A stretch of 64,000 nt of DNA from Corylus avellana (Eukaryota; Streptophyta; Magnoliopsida; Fagales; Betulaceae), in contig NC_081542.1 in assembly GCF_901000735.1 (NCBI RefSeq), positions 24,877,093 through 24,941,092 of the forward strand. The letters run 5' to 3'. Both the position numbers and the translations under genes were made by a program. Each line of letters opens with the position of its first letter. The first letter of the stretch is position 1. The notes below the pieces were generated by a model that saw only the letters and a list, made by a program, of their open reading frames with translations, did no database searches and was not told where the DNA came from. Positions 33,517 through 45,999 of this stretch are shown here, in pieces.

Positions 33517-34207
33517 TGTTAGGAAATTAATCCTATTTTCCAAGACCCGTGAGATGTGAAAAATAAGAAGAATGCGGAATAACAAAGATAAGCAATCACA
33601 CACGACACAAAGATTTAAGTGGTTCGGATTAACAAGCCTACATCCACTGGCAGAGACGACCCGGAGAAAATTCACTGTCAAAATATGGAGTACAAAAATA
33701 GTAGAGAGAAAATCACTCAGATCCCAAAGCCCCAATACACCCAAATCTCACTATCACACAAGAGAGATTATTCCCAAAATAGAATACAAAAGACAGATGT
33801 ACAAACTCTTCTTTTGCTGGAATGGATGGCGGCTGATCTCTATTTTCTTCTCTCACTCTGCAATACCATTTTTCTTCTAATCACTTGTTTTTGGCTCCCC
33901 TAAAAACCACCAAGAAGAAAACACCCTTGCTGCCCTTGTACCTCCTCTCAAATTCTCTCTTTTTCTCCTCCCTTTGGTGCTTCACGTTTTTTGCACACAC
34001 AAATTCACCTTGGGCTTTGTTCCTTATATAGAAGCTTAACTCTCCTTTTACATGTTGGTCTAGGATTTCTACTATAAGTCAAACAAGGAGTCTAATTACA
34101 CATAGGAGAAGGACTCTAAAACAAACTTGGACAAATGTCTCCTAAACCCAAAAGGAGTAGAGAACTAGTGGGGCCCACGTGTGATGGGTGGCAAGTCACA
34201 CCTAACA
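33517..34207 (-). repeat. 5' LTR of the Copia element
   Basis: 691 bp; the primer site lies at 33496-33516 next to it on the minus strand. Confidence 0.9.
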
Positions 34208-34512
34208 GGTCGATCCACCCTATAGGGAGTGGATCGGCTACCCTGAGAATCTTGGGGGTGGTCCGGCCAGCACCCCTAAGTATTTTTTTAAAAAAAAATT
34301 ATTGTTTTTTTAAATTTTTATTTAATTTTTTTTATTAATTTAGTTGAAATTTTTTGAATAAAGTTGAAAATTTTTGATTTTTTTTTTTTTTTTTTTTGAG
34401 TTCATGAAAAATTTTGAGTTGAGTTGAGGGTTAGCGGTGTCAAATTAACTAAATGAAAAAAAATAAAAAATGTTGAGAAAAATTAGGAAGAGTGGTCTTC
34501 CCAAACAAGTCC

Positions 34513-34685
34513 TAAAAATCTTTTGCCATGTCATCGATCTGTGTGCTCTCACTCCATTGGCTTTCCAGAAGCTGTTTTGGTTATGTGCTAGTTTGTGTTT
34601 TCTTCTATGTTTCTTTGCAAAATTGATGGCTCAACAGTCGCGGACTCGGCACGTTCTGTGACCTTCAAAGCGTGATTAACGCTTT
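34513..34685 (+). repeat. block segment shared with 61.55-61.69 kb
   Basis: CTGTGTGCTCTCACTCCATT and following sequence recur at 61551-61700, where the MITE described next is absent. Confidence 0.7.
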
Positions 34686-34855
34686 GAGGGCTGCTAGGTG
34701 TCCCAAAATCCTTTCCAAATGATGTGGAAACCACTATTTTTGGAAGGAGTTTGAAACAAAGGAGAGAGAATGAGAATTTTTTAAGGAAAAAAATGCTTGC
34801 CATATCATTTGGGAAGCATTTTGGAAAGAATCTCTTGGGATATCTAGCATTATCC
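34686..34855. mobile_element. MULE-type MITE, 170 bp
   Basis: Flanked by 9-bp duplications TAACGCTTT (34677-34685) and TAATGCTTT (34856-34864). The inner termini are inverted (TGCTAGGTGTCCCAAAATCC against the complement of the other end, TGCTAGATATCCCAAGAG). The paralogous site near 61680-61690 lacks the insert and has a single copy of the target. The 9-bp duplication points to Mutator-like transposition. Confidence 0.8.
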
Positions 34856-35049
34856 TAATGCTTTCGAAGTTTTCCCCGGACATTTTTCATAAGACGGAAG
34901 AGGCCTGTTTGTGGATCAATGCTTCTCTTTGCAACGGATTCACCTAAGTTGAAGGCTAATTATGTCAATTTGCTGGCTTAAAATTAGACTGTCTTACTAG
35001 AGTGAGAGCACAAAGCTATTCTTATATTATATTTCAATAATCGTTTTTT

Positions 35050-35430
35050 AAAATCCTTTTTGTTAATGTTTTGTTTTATTTTCTAATGACAAATATATTA
35101 ATAAACAACTCAAAATACAAAAAAATAAAATAAAATTTGAAAACAGTTTTTGCCTTTACCTAACATAGAACACTTAATAAAAAAATAAAAAAAAAACTCT
35201 CTAAAACATATTAACAAGCATACTCTTGATCTTTCCAAATGCAACATGCGATTTAATGTAAGCACAGCATTATTAAACCATGTTCAAGGATTAATAACCT
35301 CCCATTGGCCAAGATTTCTACAAATTCGACAATGTTGACTACGTGCTGGATTGATATTATATTTTATAAGAGTAACGGGTAGATATTATATTTTTATCTC
35401 ATAATAATAATAAATAATGTATGGCTAAGA
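35050..35430 (+). repeat. partial copy of the block segment also at 37.3 and 47.9 kb
   Basis: AATGTTTTGTTTTATTTTCT, CTCTTGATCTTTCCAAATGC and ATTGATATTATATTTTATAA occur here, at 37322-37620 and at 47915-48240, in the same order. Confidence 0.75.
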
Positions 35431-35439
35431 GTAACGGGT

Positions 35440-35975
35440 AGATATTATATTCTCCATTATGGATTTGAGAATATCCAGTTTATGGCTAAGACTTCTTTTC
35501 AGAAATCCTATGGCTACAAATGAGACACATATCCCACTAATAAAAATAATAATAAAATATTATTTTAAATAAAAAATAAAAAATAAAAAACAAATTAATA
35601 AAAAAATAAGAAAAAAGAAAGGAGTGGTTGGTCATTTGGTGGCCACTCGAGCCGGGTGGGGTGTTTTGAGCCACCCCAATGTGCCGGGGCGGCCGCAGCC
35701 CCGCTCAGTGGTTCGCCACCTTAAAGATGGTATCACACCCCATAGGGCCATAGGTGGTTTGGCCACCGGGTCGGGCCATTAGTGGCCGGACACCCCCTTA
35801 CCCAAAATGGGGATGGCCAAACACCTCTTTTTATTTTTTTTTAATTTAAAATAATATTTTATTATTATTTTTATTAGTGGGATATATGACTCATTTGTGA
35901 CCATAAGATTTTTGAGAAAAAATCATAACCATGAACTGAATATTCTCTGATCCATAATGAATTGGAGAGGATCTT
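35440..35975. mobile_element. foldback-type TIR element with GGCCGGCC-like core
   Basis: About 120 bp at the left (CATTATGGATTTGAGAATAT, GGCTACAAATGAGACACATA, TCCCACTAATAAAAATAATA) are inverted at the right (through CATTTGTGACCATAAG to ATCCATAATG). The core 35620-35830 is GC-rich with GGTGG/CCACC words. No protein. The TIR inner part resembles the elements at 1296 and 12165. Confidence 0.7.
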
Positions 35976-37799
35976 GTTCCTCTAAACTTCTGTTTCATAA
36001 GTAACTCTCATGTTACACAGATTTTAGTGCTAAGTGTCAGGTTTAAAACCAAACCGACAACCTCCTAGGTTCTAACTCCAAATGTCCCTGACTCACATGG
36101 TTAGTGGAGTTGCGGAAGGTTTAGTTAGAGTGTGTTTGAGATTGCGATTTCGTAAGAATAATTTGTATTTTAAAATGTAAGGTGTTTAGTAATCTGATTT
36201 AAAAGTTACTTAATCTAAAATAGGAAAATAATTTACGGTTTTTATAAACAGACTAGGAGTGCTTATTTGAAAAGCGTGAATTTAAACCAAAATCACAATT
36301 TCGCATATCAAATATTTGATAAAAAAATATTTTATAATATGTTTTACCAAACACCTTTACGATTTTAAAAAATAAAAATTTTAAAATTACACTTATTAAA
36401 ACCTCTATTCCAAACGAACTCTTAATACTTTTATAGGGTTATAAATTGTAATCTGCGAATGGGGAGGATGAGCTGGCAAAAAGTATTCTGCTTGATAGGT
36501 TGCGGCAGTCTGTGAGCTTCTCCAAATTCAATTTTTTTTTTGCCAGCAAGAATACCAAACACTATCCTTAACCTCCTGCCAACGCCTTCCTTAATTAATG
36601 TTCTTTTAGTTAAAAACACTAACAAATATTTTTTATTACAAAATATTCACCAAAAATACTTTAAAACCTTTTTCAATTTTATATTACATCAAAAGCTTTT
36701 TCTTAACTAAAAATTTAAATACCCCTTAAAAAAGTTTTCAAACACCACCGGTCCACCAATACCAGCTGTAATCAGTTGGTGTCAATATTTCCCAATAACA
36801 AAAAAAAAAATTTAAAAAAAATTAAAAACTAAAAGAAACAAAAGAAAAGAAAAAACCTTAAAAAAAAAAAAAAAAAATTGTGGTCCAAGGCAACCGAGCC
36901 ATCCCTAAAAAAAATTGATGATCACCGAGTTCGGGATAACCGCATAGGAGTCATCAGAATAAATTTATTGAACTCGGAGGTATTCAATCATAAATTTAAG
37001 TTAATATATATATTATTTGGCTAAATTATCAAAATATTTTTATCCAATTGAAAAACATGCTAGGTCATATACCAATTTCCAAAACAAATCTAAAGCACAT
37101 ATAATGAACTCTTAATAAGACCAGTACGTAAGGATAACCCCTATATTATAATAAAAAAAATTCTGGCTTAGGAGGTTGTTGATTAATTAGTGGCAAAATT
37201 AAAGAAATAATAGGTCTATTGGAGAAACTGTGCAAGAGTTAATAAATTTTATAGTCAATTAATTCTTGCACAAAAAGTTACTTTTAATCTTATCGCGGAT
37301 ACTTAGAAGCTGAGGTGTTAATGCTTTGTTTTATTTTCTAATAACAAATAATTTAAAAAATATATATATTTAAAAACAGTTTTTGCCTTTACCAAACATA
37401 GATTAATACTTATTTAAATAAAAACAAAAAACTCTCTAAAACATATTAACAAACATACTCTTGATCTTTCCAAATGCAACATGCAATTTCATGTAAGCAC
37501 AATATCATAGGAACAAGATAAGTAACCATTTGTAAGGATTAATACCCTCCCATTAGCCAAGATTGCTAAAAAATCGACGATTGATATTATATTTTATAAG
37601 AGTAATAACTAGATATTATATTTTTATTTCACAATAACAATGTGACAATTCCAACATTAACGAGTGAATTTTCTTAAACCTTTTGAGATTATATTTTGAA
37701 TAATATTATAAAATTTATTTGATTATTGAACCATGTACTTTAAAGTTCTAATACGCTTAATTAGTTGATGGTGCTTAACATTGACAAAGCAATACATGA

Positions 37800-39060
37800 A
37801 ACACAAACAGTTTTTCTCACGATAGATTGCAAGTTCTTCGGAGATAATAGGTGATTTTTGAGATAATAGGGACAGTAATTTTGTAGTTTGTGTTGTGGCC
37901 TATTTATAGGCTTTGAGAGTTGAAGTAGACTTGGACCTTATTATTGGAGTTGAATTGGGATTCTTGGGAGCTTGACTTGGAATTGGGCTCCTATTTCCCT
38001 GTAGACTGGAATATGACTCTTTTATTCCAATATAGTCACAAGATTCGTGTTATCCAGCTCCCCAGAGTCAGCCCAGCATCCACCAACGGTGAAGTGGCTA
38101 ACCCTACCAACGTTGACGTGGAGACTTAAAAAAACAAAGATTTAGGCTAGAAATTTTTTTTTCTCTCTCTTCCCCTTCATCGTCACCTCCCCTTTTCATT
38201 TCTGTCTTTACCCCAAACCAAAATCCCTAAAATTTCCCCCTCTCCCTCCCTCGTTCTCTAAAACCAGAACCACCGCTCTCCCTCCCTCGCTCACTCTCTC
38301 TCTCTCTCTCTCTCTAGTGATGGCGAAGAAGAATCAGCAACCATAAATCCCTTCAACGAAGATGAGCTTGTCCCCCTTCCATCGTCGTTGACCAATCTCC
38401 AATTTTTTCAGGTAGGCTTTTTGTTGACCAGTAGTTGCTAATGCCTTACAACTCATTTTTTTATTCTAACCTAAAATTTAGGGGTGGAAGGTGAACCCTT
38501 TAAGGATAGTATCACCTTTGGTGCTAACGCCTAAAAACCCTATAGTCCAACTTCTTGCTTTTTGGTGACCGAAACCCTATATCAATTCATATGGTTGGCT
38601 CGTCGTCAGTGAAATTTGGGAATTTTGACCGATGTAGCTCGTCGCTGGAGATGTGGGTGGCTCGCCTTCGTGGTCTCCGAAGGCTAGCCGTCAATGAGGG
38701 GAGAGGGAAGAGGAAAGAGGAAAAAGAGAGAGGGGGAGAGATTTGTGTGAGGGAAGAGAGGAAAACAGAGATGAACAGGGAGGGGCAGCGACGAAATTGG
38801 AAGAGAGAGTTTTCTAACTAAGAATTTATTTATTTATTTATTTTAAATATGATGTGGCCTTTGCCACGTTAAGAGTTGGTGGACGCTTGGCTGATTCTGG
38901 GAAGCCAAAAAGATTAACTCTAGTCTCAATTGGTATATATCTTCTTCTAATTAATTAAATAAACCTTTCTTATTTAATTAATATATTTTTTTATTAATTA
39001 TTAGCTCTTATTATTTGATTAATGTTTTCATTGTTTATCTTTAACTATTAAGCCTAAAAT
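37800..39060 (+). pseudogene. gene-like segment in block C1 (unrecognised)
   Basis: A pyrimidine-rich CTCTCTCT leader (38280-38320) precedes a frame containing G-E-E-E-S-A-T-I-N-P-F-N-E-D-E-L-V, ending at TTTTTTCAG/GTAGGC near 38410. The homologous segment of C2 (48900-49015) has an added A that shifts this frame. It could be a first exon of a decayed gene; the family is unknown and coding status is uncertain. Confidence 0.35.
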
Positions 39061-39773
39061 TTAGTGGACTTGTAATGTAAAATTTATTTCTTACATCCAC
39101 GTAACGATTCTTGCATTTTCATTTTTCACGATCTATTTTGGCTGTACGTCCCCCCGATCTTGTGAACGATTTCCCTGCGCACACACATCACATGTGAGAA
39201 TCGTCCAAGTCCAGTCAACAAACTCACGATTTCCCATGCACACACATCACATGTGAAAATCGTCCAAGCCCGGTCAACAAACTCAAAAGAGATGTTTCAT
39301 GAAAGAAGAGGAAAAAAAAAAAAAGGAGACGACACGTTATATTGAGAATGGAAATGAGAAGATTCTCGTGTCGCGTGTCGGGAGTGGTTGGGATATGATG
39401 TACTACGCGTGTTAGAAGGAAATGAGGTGGAAAATAGCTAGGGTTGGACCGTTGGAAAGTGCAAACGGTAAAAATACACCCAGTAAAAAAAAACTGTGAA
39501 AATAATTGCTCCCCCAAGACGTTAAAATGTAACCTTAGAAAGATGTTTCATGGAAGAAGAAGACTACATGCTAACATTGGAATGGCTAGGATTTGGACTA
39601 TTCAGTAAAAAAAATATACATATATTCCTCTCCCAAGACGTTGTCGTTTATGCACCCCGACAAATGGTACATGCGAAAGTCATTTCAACACCTTATCGGT
39701 ATTTTTCCTTTGACTGTGGGTTAAAGTTATTGTCATCTTGTATAAATCACATCCCCACCGATGAGGAAATGGC

Positions 39774-42281
39774 TGTTAAGAATATTATGTTAGAGTTATT
39801 TACTTGTTATTTACTTCCTTAAGTATTATTAGTCTACTAGGTTTACCTTTCCTTAGTCTACTAGGTTTACATTTCCTTAGTTTACTAGGTTTACCTTTCC
39901 TTAATCTATTAGGTTACTTGACTCTCAATAAATAGAGGCTTCTGTATTCATTATTATATAATCAGACTCAATACAATGTAGTCCATTATATGCTTCCGCT
40001 CTCTCTCTTCTCTCTCTCTTTCTTCCGCTTCTAATATATTATTCAATATATTTAACATGGTATCAGAGCCACTTTTCTGTGGCCTTCAATAAACGTCTTT
40101 TCTGGTGTTTTTCTTTTGAAGAATTTCAGTCTCGTCGCCCTACATCACGCGCAGCTAAATTTTCTGCTGCCTATAGTCTCAAAATTGTGCCAACCAATAA
40201 ATCCGGAGCCGCTCAGTCTATAGTTGCCACACACAGCCTCATCGCCGCCCAAAGGTGCTTTCGATTTGTTCACGTGCCACCACGTCCGGTGGATCAGCCA
40301 AGTTGTGGTGCCGTTCCATAGATCTTCCGCCGATAGTCTCAATTCAATCTAGAACGCTGCCAAAGGTTATGAGTCGCGCCTCCACGCGCCGCCTCAAGTT
40401 CCGGTTGCTCCACCACTGCCGTTCCACTGCGGACCTCTACAACGCTCCGATCACATCAACGGTACCGTCAATCGCCAGATCAAGACCAGATGAGTCCAGA
40501 TATGTCGAGATATCTGCCAAAGACACTCTGACGCACCGACACGCGCTGCCATAAGGTGCAGCTCTCAGTCCACGCGCCGCTGCAGTGCCTCCACGCGCCG
40601 CCAGGTGAGGTGGATCAGCCTGGTTTCCCCACCGCTCCATAGATCCGTCATCGACGGTCACATCGCCACCAAGAACGCCGCCATACCACGTTGGACGCAC
40701 CTCCACGCGCCTGTAGAAGCTTCTGCGCGTGGGATTCACGCGCCACAGCTCCGCCGCCAGTGAAACACGCGCAAGTGAATTTCTTCTATTTGCAGCCACG
40801 TGTCATCCTTTCAGAGATCCACGTTAGCCCTAGCTTTTCTCTGCCACGTCATCAGCCCCTACCGTGTCAACACATATGGCACGTCAGCTAATTGCCACGT
40901 CAGCACATCGACAGATCTGCCACGTCATCACCTTGACAGGGTTGACTTTTCCTTGTTGACTTTGACCACTGAAAAAAAAAAAAAAAAAAAAAAAAAAAGT
41001 TGACCAGGTGTTTCCTACTCAATTTTTCGTCCTGATTTCAAATTTGTGGTCTATTTTTGCTTTTGGCATATCTATATGACAGAAAACAAGATTCTTCTTC
41101 AAATTTAGGCGTTTGTTTTATGCGGTTCAAGTTGGTTCATGCTTGTTCAATTCGATTTCATAGCCTTTTCTTTGGCGCAGTTCAATCCGGTTAATTCTTC
41201 TTGCGGTAGGCATTCTCAGGTCAGACCAATCTTTCCTCAGGTCCATGGGTTTTCGGGCCAAAGAAACCCATTTCAACCGGCCCACTTATGCCTCGTCAAA
41301 TACCGCCATCACCGGTCACTGCAGCCTTTCCTAGGCCATTGATTCATTACTAGAGAGAATTTTTTTTTGGGTCAGACCCTTCAACGGTCCAAGGGTTTCA
41401 AGCATGATTAGCTTCTTCAACCGGCCCTCTCTACTTAGCTCAGCCAACTAGGCGAGACGGTCTACTAGTTAGATGGGTCAGACTTTAGTTCAGCCGACAA
41501 GGTGAGACGGTCCAAGGGTTTCAGGCATGATTAGCCTCTTCAACCGGCCCTGCTTATCTCAGCCGACCAGGCGAGACGGTCTACTAGTCAGACTTTAGTT
41601 CAGCCGACAAGGCGAGACGGTCCAAGGGTTTTAGGCATGATTAGCCTCTTCAACCGGCCCTGCTTATCTCAGCCGACCAGGCGAGACGGTCTACTAGCTA
41701 GAATTTTTTGGTCAGACTTTAGCTCAGCCGATCAGGCGAGACAGTCCAAGGGTTACGGGCCAAACAAGCCCTGCTTTTCTCAGCCGACCAGGCAAGCTTC
41801 TTCATTACTAGTATATGGTTTTCAAGTCAAATTATCACCAAGTGAAACAAGCTCCAGCTTAAATGCATAGCTCAATTCAGGCAGAATCCATCGGTCTCTA
41901 ACAACTTTTATGGCATTACTCCGGCAACTGTTTCGGCACAAGCAGCTTTTTCGGCAAATTCCTTTTTCTTTCCCTTTTCGTTTATCCAAACTCAAGTTTA
42001 CGCATTGAGTTTGAGGGGGGATGTTAAGAATATTATGTTAGAGTTATTTACTTGTTATTTACTTCCTTAAGTATTATTAGTCTACTAGGTTTACCTTTCC
42101 TTAGTTTACTAGGTTTACCTTTCCTTAGTCTATTAGGTTACTTGCCTCTCTATAAATAGAGGCTTCTGTATTCATTATTATATAATCAGACTCAATACAA
42201 TGTAGTCCATTATATGCTTCCGCTCTCTCTCTTCTCTCTCTCTTTCTTCCGCTTCTAATATATTATTCAATATATTTAACA
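39774..42281 (+). mobile_element. LARD/TRIM-like non-autonomous LTR element
   Basis: LTRs 39774-40057 (284 bp) and 42022-42281 (260 bp) start TGTTAAGAATATT and end TATTTAACA. The primer site TGGTATCAGAGCC at 40058-40070 matches the initiator Met tRNA pattern, and the purine tract TTTGAGGGGGGA precedes the 3' LTR. The interior, about 1.96 kb, is GC-rich and shows no gag or pol motif. The empty site is visible in block C2 at 50469-50474 (AATGGCAAATCC); here the flanks are AATGGC and GGCAAATCC, so at least GGC is duplicated. Confidence 0.9.
41378..41790 (+). repeat. tandem repeat inside the LARD-like element
   Basis: About 3.5 copies of a 110-130 bp unit containing CAACCGGCCC, CAGCCGACCAGGCGAGACGG, TCTACTAG and CCAAGGGTTTCAGG. 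It is a GC-rich non-coding array. Confidence 0.8.
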
Positions 42282-42286
42282 GGCAA

Positions 42287-42763
42287 ATCCAGGTAAAATG
42301 CCTGATATATGTTTACCAGCTAAAGTTCCATGGTTTGCAGGTTGGATGCAGAAGGATCTACTCCTTCAAAATCCTCCACTGTCTCCAAGGAAAACAGATT
42401 GCAAGCATCACTTGTATTACAAGGTTTATTTATTTTTATTTTTTATTTTTTTATGAACATCTTAATATTGTTTTTGGTTGGATTGAGAGTAATATATCTT
42501 GTTCTTGTGAGGATTATTTGTCAACTTTTTTTGTGTTTTTACTTAGTACCGTATGAATCGTTTTGTGATCTAAATGTGTTGTTTAAAAGTGAATATATTT
42601 TCTAATAATTTAGTTTGATGTCAATTTAGTTCTAATGAAATTTGAGGCTTACGCGGTTATTTGTTCCCATATTTTATTTGTTATTTTTATTTTGTTTGTT
42701 TGCGTTATCCTGTCACAGGATTCGATCTCTAGAGGCCCAATGGAGAGATGCCCTGTGCGAGTA
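42287..42763 (+). pseudogene. unrecognised gene copy 3 (block C1), exon blocks
   Basis: Block A ends at 42423 (TTGTATTACAAG, then GT). Block B starts at 42719 after TGTCACAG and is shorter than 61 bases; it reads I-R-S-L-E-A-Q-W-R-D-A-L-C-E in the phase seen in other copies. The LARD-like element has inserted directly upstream, at the ATG of block A. Confidence 0.45.
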
Positions 42764-43559
42764 CGTTATTTTCACCCTCCATCCACATTTATGAAACATA
42801 TATCATGCTTATAGATTTCCTAGAACTATAATACTCTCATTTTTACTGCTTATTTATATTGTATTGTTGGGTTGGTCAACATTGCTGTAAATAAAGAGCG
42901 AAAAATTTACAACATTTGATTATCTGAACCCATGTATGAATAATTTTAATAGAATCAACTTTTTAGAGTTTTTGAGTTAAGAGTATGCACAATGGCTTAA
43001 CCATTCACCTAAAATCTTTCGCCATTCAATTACACCTACGTAAAAGGAAAGAAAAAAAAAATGCAAATTCCGACAGCATAAATACCAGCTAAGAATACAA
43101 TGTATTAAAGGTGCTAGGGGGACTTCTCTCGGGACATGTTAGAAGAAAGGGTTGTGGTGCCATACCTATCCAGTCAAGTTCCTCAATAGTGCCCAGCTTC
43201 ACAACCATGATGAATAATGATGGGCTAAGCAACTAGAAACTAAAAAGAAACTATCTAAATCACTAGAGAAATATGATAAGTTGGAGGAATCACAAGCTGT
43301 TCTGTAGGCACAAATATATAGGCTACTAAAACAACTTGGAGGGTAAGAGAATATTGCCCATCACTTTTTCTTTTCTTTTTTTTCATTTTCTTATGAACAT
43401 CTTAATATTGTTTTTGGTTGGATTGAGAGTAAGATATCTTGTTCTTGTGAGGATTATTTGTCAACTTTTTATTAGAATTTGGCAAACATTAAAATATAGC
43501 ATTTTAATTGTATTATTGTTTTTTAAGAATTATTATTATTATTATGTTTTTTGGTCTTA

Positions 43560-44400
43560 GATTGTTGTTGGGCAATAGTTGCTCTTGAGGTTTTTGCCGA
43601 GGTTTTCGCAGCAGCATTAACACTTGATGGCGAATTACCTAAACAAATATTTTCGGCATGATACTTAGTAGGCTATTGCACCCTTAAATACTCAAGGGTG
43701 TATACATATTGTGTTGACACTGCGCATGATTACATCAAGAAGAAAGGAATTTTAGAAGTGGCAAGTTATTGCAAACTTGTAAGTAGAAAAAGGATGTGAA
43801 GAAAAAGGACACTAGAGCAGGTCTAAGAAGAAAGAAAAAAATTCTCTTAATTTTTTCTTCTTTTTTTTTTTTTCTAATATTTTCTTCTTGTAGATGAGAA
43901 ATTTGATATTGGGGAGTGAATATGAAAGAGTGGATCACAAAGATGAAGAAGCAATCATAGAAAGAAATAAAGAACTACCTACTTACGGTACTATGAAGCT
44001 TTGCCCAGAATTTGAATTATTTGGAAGGCATTTAAAGTAGTACATGCTTTTTAATTTTGGTAATGCTAACAATTTTTCAGTTATTATCCTGTAACAGAAT
44101 TTCATTCTCATGCGATAGGGTTCAATTTATGAAGGACTGACAAAAGAACTGAATCCAAAAAAAAAAATCGTGTCACCCGATGCTACTAATAGATTTGGAA
44201 GTGAAGTTGGTAAAAACTTTTGGATTATCAAAAACAATTGGGTCAAACAATGGTCAGATGGCGGCTACCCAAAAATTTTTGGGTTTTTTTTGTTTTTGTT
44301 TTGTGCTCTTTCTAGTTTTGGTGCTTATGCATACTACTTGTGTAGGCGCCTTACACTTCCTATATAATTTTTCTTTATCAAAAATAAAATAAAATATAAT
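43560..44400 (+). pseudogene. downstream exon-like segments of block C1
   Basis: Segments conserved with C2 (52060-52750) include 43735-43835 (A-S-Y-C-K-L-V-S-R-K-R, basic), 43893-44039 (M-R-N-L-I-L-G-S-E-Y-E-R-V-D-H-K-D-E-E) and 44120-44275. Frames differ between the copies, so they are at best decayed exons. The family is unknown. Confidence 0.3.
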
Positions 44401-44560
44401 GTATATTGGGTCTAAGCCTTTTTATATAACTAATAGAGGTTAATTCAACCCTTCTTATGGTTGTGCTTGTTATCTAATTTTGCATGGATATTGATATGGG
44501 CTTCCTCACTTTCTTGTGTTATTGGAACGAGAACACATCCTTTGAGTGTAACTAGTGGCT

Positions 44561-45999
44561 AGAAGAGTCTCTATTCATTTGCAGCATCTTGTCTAAGCGA
44601 AATTCCAAATATATGATGACTTCAAAATAAAATAAAAATAAATAATAATAATTTAAAAAAAAAAAAAAACCACTTTTGTATACCTTCGTTTTACCATCCC
44701 ATAGTTGTTTTTCTGTCAATATTCCGAACTAGATGTAATTCTATGGTACTGCCTGTGTGTCAAGACCCCAACAGTAGATGTGCTTCCATGTTAATTTCCT
44801 TTTAAGCCATGGTTTTCTTGTACTTTTTTCTTCTTCTACTTAAGCCTTCTCTTGTCTAGCGGGATTTTTTAGTCGTTTTTGGGGCCGCATTGGTTCTTTC
44901 CTTGAATCCTTTAGAGGCTTTGAGTTAATTAATAAATGGCTGCAAGCATTTGAAATCCACTGAAGTCAGAAATAATTAATGTCCAAAACAGTACATCATT
45001 TTGTAAAATCTAGACCAATTAGCACAAAACACGGCAACAAAATTCCTTCAGTTGGAAAAAGATGGTTTTGCTAGTAAAAATTCTGACGTCAAAAACTTGC
45101 ACCCTTTCCTCTAAAGGCATGAGACCATTCTATATACTTCTAAGACCTCACTGACAGACTATTGAAATTTTCCCAGTTACTCAAGCATATGGACAACATG
45201 TGTTTCCCTTCATTATCCACTTAGATCTTTGAAGACTTTTCTACCTTAACATTGTCAAAAACTCATATCCAAACATGTATTCAGCTAAGTCAAAGAGAAA
45301 TTATTAGCAACTCAATCGGCAGTTTAAATCCAATAGATACACCCAAATAAGCAAATTGGTCTGTCAAAACACCAATAGTAACTAAGTAGTCAATCTGTTA
45401 ACCCCAAAACACTATATAAGTAACATTGTTCTGCCTAAAATACCACATAAACAACACTGCTCAGCTTAAATTAGTGAATAATGGTGTGTTTGGGAGACGG
45501 GTTCTGAAAATCCTTCTTGAATGCACTTTACCAATGGACAGTTGGCCTGAATTGCTTTCATTTTTCTAACTTTTGTTATTTTCTTAGATCCTTTTGCTTC
45601 TTTTGGTTTGATATTTCTCTTGTATGTTTCATGTATACTTGGGTTACGCTTAGTGTTACAAACATAATGGTAGCGTGAGATTTTTGTGACTAATTAACAA
45701 ATAGTTTTTCCTGATTGCTTTTGAAGTTATTGTCCAAAATGTTTTGAAATTATTGTCCAAAATTACAGTTTAATTCATAGTTTGTTGAGTCTGTTTTTGT
45801 AATTGATTTGCTTTAGTGTGTTAAGCCATATATAAGGCCGACTAAGTGCAAATTAGGGGTACGAAGAGAATTGCCTGAACAAGGTTATTGAGATTAGCCA
45901 TCTTGAATTAGGCCAACATTAGTCAATAATACAGAATTTCTTATACAGTTTTTCATACATTTCCATTTCAGTTTCTCAAATTCACAATCCAATCAAAAT
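44561..45999. other. spacer between blocks C1 and C2, no gene seen
   Basis: Unique-looking AT-rich sequence with a poly-A run near 44655. No supported frame, RNA gene or terminal repeat. Confidence 0.5.

Larger units (their letters stand above)
30069..34207 (-). mobile_element. Copia retrotransposon with deleted reverse transcriptase
   Basis: LTRs at 30069-30759 and 33517-34207 are both 691 bp and differ at about 26 positions by eye (near 4%). The flanks GGTTG and GGTCG form a 5-bp target duplication with one change. The primer site on the minus strand, ACTGGTATCAGAGCTGTTGG, is initiator-Met-tRNA type, and the purine tract AAGGTGGAGATT adjoins the 3' LTR. The interior is about 2.8 kb, much shorter than an autonomous Copia element. 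Confidence 0.9.
29676..34512. mobile_element. degraded TIR element with GC-rich core, split by a Copia element
   Basis: The left end reads GGGCTCGTTTGGG and the right end, inverted, AGGACTTGTTTGGG, followed on both sides by similar sequence leading to TTTCTCAAC/TTTACTCAAC. The core (29860-30068 and 34208-34280) is rich in GGTGGTTCGGCCACC-like words. The 30069-34207 Copia element interrupts it. No protein and no clear target duplication; the superfamily is uncertain. Confidence 0.45.
35980..44560 (+). repeat. tandem block C1
   Basis: Collinear with block C2 (46000-52898) from TTCTGTTTCATAAGTAACTC to GAGTGTAACTA, apart from the LTR element 39774-42281 present only here and a local tandem duplication of about 62 bp at 39164-39288 (ATCACATGTGA core). 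Confidence 0.85.

Noticed and set aside
40437..40799. 120-residue minus-strand frame inside the LARD-like element
   Set aside because: GC-rich sequence gives long chance frames on both strands; no known domain, and no gag or pol features.
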